Shown: positions 59,990 to 64,000 of the stretch, piece by piece | How positions within the stretch are numbered: position 1 is the first letter of the stretch | Layout: every line of letters starts with the position of its first letter | Assembly: GCA_029532415.1 (NCBI GenBank) | Contig: JAQOTA010000053.1 | Coordinates: forward strand, 5,208,001-5,272,000 | Direction of reading: 5' to 3' | DNA length: 64,000 nt | Source: Marasmius tenuissimus | Lineage: Eukaryota; Basidiomycota; Agaricomycetes; Agaricales; Marasmiaceae | Position numbers and translations under genes: made by a program | Notes under the pieces: model-generated | The model's input: only the letters and a program-made list of their open reading frames with translations | Database searches by the model: none | What the model was told of the DNA's origin: nothing

Positions 59990-62691
59990 TGTAAAGCGCC
60001 ACTCGCGGTGTATAATAAAATCTAACTCGTAGGTCAAATCCTCCCAACACTCAAGAGTGTAGCTGAAGGGTGCGGGAATCGGGGATCGGCGTTGATCGTA
60101 GGTTCCGCTCTTAGCCAGACTGCAATAGTAGGCTGAAGGAAATCTGACTCAAGAAACTATCCAACTAAGGTAGCTTCGCCTCTGAAACCAGTTCGGAGGT
60201 CAAAAGTGGGGTTCGGAAGAGAGGTTTATAGGTTGTTTCGGGAGTGTAGAGTTTGTTTGGTGCTTCGGAAGTGCGTTCTTAGGCTTCAACTAGCTTCAGA
60301 ACCACTCGAACAGCGAGGGGCAACAAGACAATCAAATCGAACAATGGCAATAAGACTCCAATCAAGTCTGTCAATGACCGAAGACCAACTGTCAACGGCG
60401 AACAATATCCTCAGCTCAATTAGCTTCGGAGGTTCAACAATAGCTCAGCCAGTCAAGTCGGCGTCGCAGACAAACAATGCAAAGTCAAGGTCAAGCAAGT
60501 GTTCAATGGATTTTCTAGGTTTGGGCAAACAAAGTTCTATTCCGTTCTAATGTCTCTCCAGAAGCGCTCCCGAGTCAACTGACTACCCAACAAGTGGAAT
60601 AGCTTCGTATCCTCTGAATACTAATCGTACGGATTGCTTGGGGATTCTTGATGAAAACCCCACTGCTTATATACCCTGGGATGCTCTAATTCTACCAAAT
60701 TGTACAAATATCGAATAAACCGTGCCTCGGAGGCATAAACTACCTACTTTGGAATATACTTGGAGAGTTTTGTGTTTAATCTGCGCTTTTGAACCCCAAA
60801 GTCAAAACCAATAATTTGCTTCGGAAGTATCATCAGCCTCGAACATTCTCTAACATTCTTTTCTTCCGGGTCTCTCCTATCGATGGTTCCGTTCTGCCTA
60901 TCTGCCTCCGCAGCATTGATTCTCCGGTTCTAGACTCTTCAATCTTCGTAGGTCATCCTGTTCTGTCTGCCTCCGAATCATATACTCCCTTCGTCTGAAG
61001 CAAAGTACTTGCCTCCGAAGTGCTACTAGATGCCTATATTCATGGAGTTACCCAGCCATTCATAGCCAGGTCGATGTCCTTTCCGTAGCTCGGATAATTC
61101 TGAGGTCCTGCCATCCATATGGCCGCCCCACTATATCCAATCTTGGTGCCTTGGATACCGGGTAATAGTTCAATGGTTCAGCTAGAACTCCCACTCGATT
61201 CTTTGGTACACCATTCCTTTCTTTCCAGTCCCTTGCCTCCCAGTGCAGTTGAGCACTGTGTTTTGCCACCAGCACCAACTATGCCCCTAGTACAGTCAAT
61301 ATCTCCTTGTACGAGTACAAGGGAGGTACCTCGACGGTGCAACTCCTTCGATCACTTCTCGATCATTGTTTAGCGCCCAGTGCCTGGTTCGGATCCACGC
61401 CTCCGAAGCACTAATTTCCTAGTTTCCGAAGTAAAATTTCCATTTCAGCGGCCAGTCCAGAGGTCAGTAAAAGCAAGTGCTAGGTTGTCCCACTTCCTTG
61501 CTTACTTTTCCCCGAGCGTACTATGGCACGCTTGCATAACATTGAAGACCACTTTCGCAACTTACTCTATAGTAAGCCTTTCTACTTTCTAGATTCCGAG
61601 GCGGCCTTCTGACTTCCTCTCCAGAGTTGTATAAGCTCTGGTGGTATCCAGAAGATTACTCTGATAAGATCAAGGAGCGCCGCATCATCCTACCCATTCC
61701 ACTCGACGCAGAACGAGAAGCTATCCTCGGAATCATCTTCCAGCAGTTCTTCCTCAGTCGCCACAGATCCGTCTACTGGGGCTACGTGATTCGTTACGAC
61801 ATGATCCAGGACGAAATCTATCTCTGCGAGGACACCTTTGACCACTTCATTCCTCACGACGCCAGGTCTATCATCGACATGGTTGCCGAGTCCATTGCTC
61901 GAGTGGGATTCCTCGACTTCAAAACCACTCGTACTCCTGGAGCCGTCAACGCTTGGATCGACGCCGTTGCCAGCTGTGCTGAGTGCCCAGCACCTCCGAA
62001 GCTTGACTATACCAAGCTCTCTTTCTTCCAGTATTCCCCTGTCATGGGTCGTTGGCTCTCTCGATCCTTTTCTTTCTATAATCCTATTTTATGCGATCCA
62101 TTCTATACCGATTATCTAGATCATGAAACCTTCACTGATTCTTATTATCCTGAAGATTCCGACGTAGATAATTACTTCGGTTGGGACGAGGTAGCTCTAG
62201 CCAATATGGATGACTAGCGTAACCTGTAGTATACCTAGTATACTTGAATCAATCATGCCTCCAAAGCGAGGCCTCGACCTTATACCAAGCTTCTGAGGCT
62301 CGACTTAGTCTCGCTTTCCGACCATCCATGCTTCCGCGGTGACCTCCTCTGTCTATCCCTACTAGTACGGGTCTTCGTTAAGTCTGATTCTGTTATTCTA
62401 ATCCTTAGTACGATGCCTCCGAGCCGCTGGAGATATTCCCTTGTTATGACTACAGGTCCTAGTCGTGCCTCCGAAGTGATACTTTCGTCAGTTATACGAC
62501 TCCTACAGTTTTCAGAGATAAGGAGAGACGCCTCCAAGGCGCTATTCTCTCCTTATGCTAGGATCTGAGCCTTTTACTAGCTGCTCGGGACTCGCTCTAG
62601 TACTCGTATTACCTAGTCATTTCTTATCTGTTTTATGCTAAAATCGCACAAAACAAGGCTCCGAAGCTGCTTTTTAATAGCAGGCGCTACA
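59990..62691 (+). mobile_element. 2.7-kb TG...CA element, copy 2
   Basis: 2,702 bp, starting TGTAAAGCGCC and ending GGCGCTACA, flanked by GCGA at 59986-59989 and 62692-62695. Differs from copy 1 (36943-39646) by scattered transitions and very few indels. The same orientation and coding content indicate recent amplification. No sequence homology beyond the ends, which fixes the boundaries. Confidence 0.82.
61523..62217 (+). CDS. conserved 213-aa protein in 2.7-kb element, copy 2
   Basis: Exons 61523-61571 and 61625-62217 with the same 53-bp intron and frame as 38477-39171. Differences from copy 1 include V to A and I to T substitutions. No stop or frameshift in either copy. Unknown function; no recognised gag, protease or DNA-binding motif. 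Confidence 0.6.
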
Positions 62692-62695
62692 GCGA

Positions 62696-64000
62696 CCAAG
62701 CAGGTTTGCAATATTCAATAGGTTTTGCTCTTGAGAGTAGGTAGGTCAGCCCTCGTCATGTAATGTGAAAAGGCTTCAATGAGGGCGAGAGTCTTTATTG
62801 TGGTTGGAGTGTGGCAGGGTTCTGAATTCGATATGTATGAGCGCTTGCTGAGCATCGAGTCTTTTGGTTGGCTGTGAATTTTGTATTTGGAACCTGTCGA
62901 AATTTTTAGATCACTTGAGAGCTTTTGACGTGATCGCTGTCGTAGTCAGCGATGAGAAATTCGAGATCTTGTAATAACTTGGATTGTAGTACACCGGCAG
63001 TCGGCTTCTGAAGAGTCAATTTGAGCCATTAACCCCTCATAATCCAGCCTAAGAGGATGGATATTCTCCGCCTAGTACTAAAGACCAAGGCTGTGTTGCT
63101 GCTGGGATGATTTTGATTCGTTTGAATTTCATTGTCGCCGAGTACATCTCTCGATCTCCCTTGGGTATTGACTATTGTGTGTTTTATGTGCTGTTGAAGG
63201 CCGAAGTAAATTGGGTTGCTGTAACAGAAGCAAATGTACTTGTTGAGACCTGAAGCTCAAAATCCCATACACGACCGAGGAGTGGGACATCCAATCAGTA
63301 CACGGGAATGCGTAGGTGTATCCGTCGTCCGAGTCTGGGCTTGTCTGAGTGTTTTCATGCTCTTTTTCGAACGACCTGCTAGCGCGAAATCGACATCGGG
63401 AATAGTTAGCCATCAAATTCCTCAGGCTTCCCGGGCGGTAGTGCTCCTCCCTCATGGTGAAGGCTACCCCACGCACTTGAATCCTGACGTGCATAACTCC
63501 ACCTTTATTCTGGACTTGTTTGTAGTTTTGCCTTGTAATTGGTCTCAGCTACCACTGTCGTTTGCTGGGAGCATTTCCCGTCCTCCACAAAGGTCTCGTC
63601 TTGGACTCTCGGGTGCTAGGCGAAACGACGGCGGCTTCCCGCCACCAGAATTTGGATAGGCTCAGCGACACCGGTCAGGGGTGCTGAAGTTCGCAAGAAT
63701 ATAATTGGTAGCCTCGTCATGGTAAGCAGAATAACGCGGTGCTGGAGGAGGGACGAGGTAGATAGGTGATTGGAGGTTGACAGGAGAGTTGGTGGGCAAA
63801 GGTGTTGTCGGAAGAAACGACATATGCATTCGAGGATAAAAGTTAATGACCTGGGCATCCCGGGACCAACATCTGCTATAACTCTAGCAACGGGATCGGG
63901 AGCCCGGAGATCCCACCCGAAATAACTTGCGAATGGTGAATGGGAGTGTCTAACGTGAAACAACCCAAGTTAAATACACCTGTAGTGAAGACTGCTGGTC
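62696..64000. other. terminal stretch, no gene supported
   Basis: Overlapping short ORFs on both strands (for example around 63129-63659) without recognisable domains or a convincing exon structure. Nothing else seen. Confidence 0.3.

Overview
The window looks like nuclear DNA of a filamentous basidiomycete, most likely an Agaricomycete. Genes carry many 48-76 bp GT-AG introns. The kinases are fungal TKL type with an HGDLK catalytic loop. The DNA is dense with transposons typical of that group (tnp2/Plavaka-like CACTA, integrase-core genes). I cannot name the species.

The backbone is a tandemly duplicated two-gene unit. Each unit has a minus-strand multidomain gene (TKL kinase with VHS, SH3 and/or GAT endocytic-adaptor domains) and, divergent from it, a plus-strand calcineurin-like metallophosphoesterase (MPPE) gene that is now a pseudogene. 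Kinase copies: K1 2.2-8.9 kb (broken; SH3-VHS part internally duplicated), K2 24.6-28.2 kb (intact by my exon trace, 925 aa), K3 30.3-35.0 kb (intact by my trace, about 1,150 aa), K4 52.1-54.8 kb (kinase, SH3 remnant, GAT). MPPE remnants lie at 0.2-0.9, 11.2-12.9, 28.5-29.5, 35.4-40.2 and 57.2-58.1 kb.

Two mobile elements of about 11 kb sit between units. (1) 13239-24318 has 38-bp terminal inverted repeats (37/38 identical) and a perfect 6-bp target duplication TGTAGG. It encodes three complete multi-exon genes: a DDE integrase (518 aa), a Cys-rich alpha-kinase (916 aa) and a 1,524-aa protein with a chromodomain. This is my best candidate for an undescribed system. (2) 40768-52037 has CCCAGTGAAAAT ends and a 7-bp duplication CTAGAAT. 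It carries a tnp2/Plavaka-like transposase with one nonsense codon, host-gene fragments (a dynamin stalk piece, a kinase glycine-loop piece), and a transposon-associated gene split by a further nested 1.8-kb TIR element.

Smaller elements: two near-identical 2.7-kb TG...CA elements with 4-bp target duplications and a conserved 213-aa ORF (36943-39646, 59990-62691); two 369-bp TA-flanked MITEs, one split by the first 2.7-kb element; a 0.5-kb foldback element; and a 190-bp direct repeat pair. A degenerate DXD glycosyltransferase lies at 9.2-10.1 kb. Stretches 0.94-2.2, 29.5-30.2, 55.5-57.1, 59.1-59.9 and 62.7-64.0 kb show no gene I can support.
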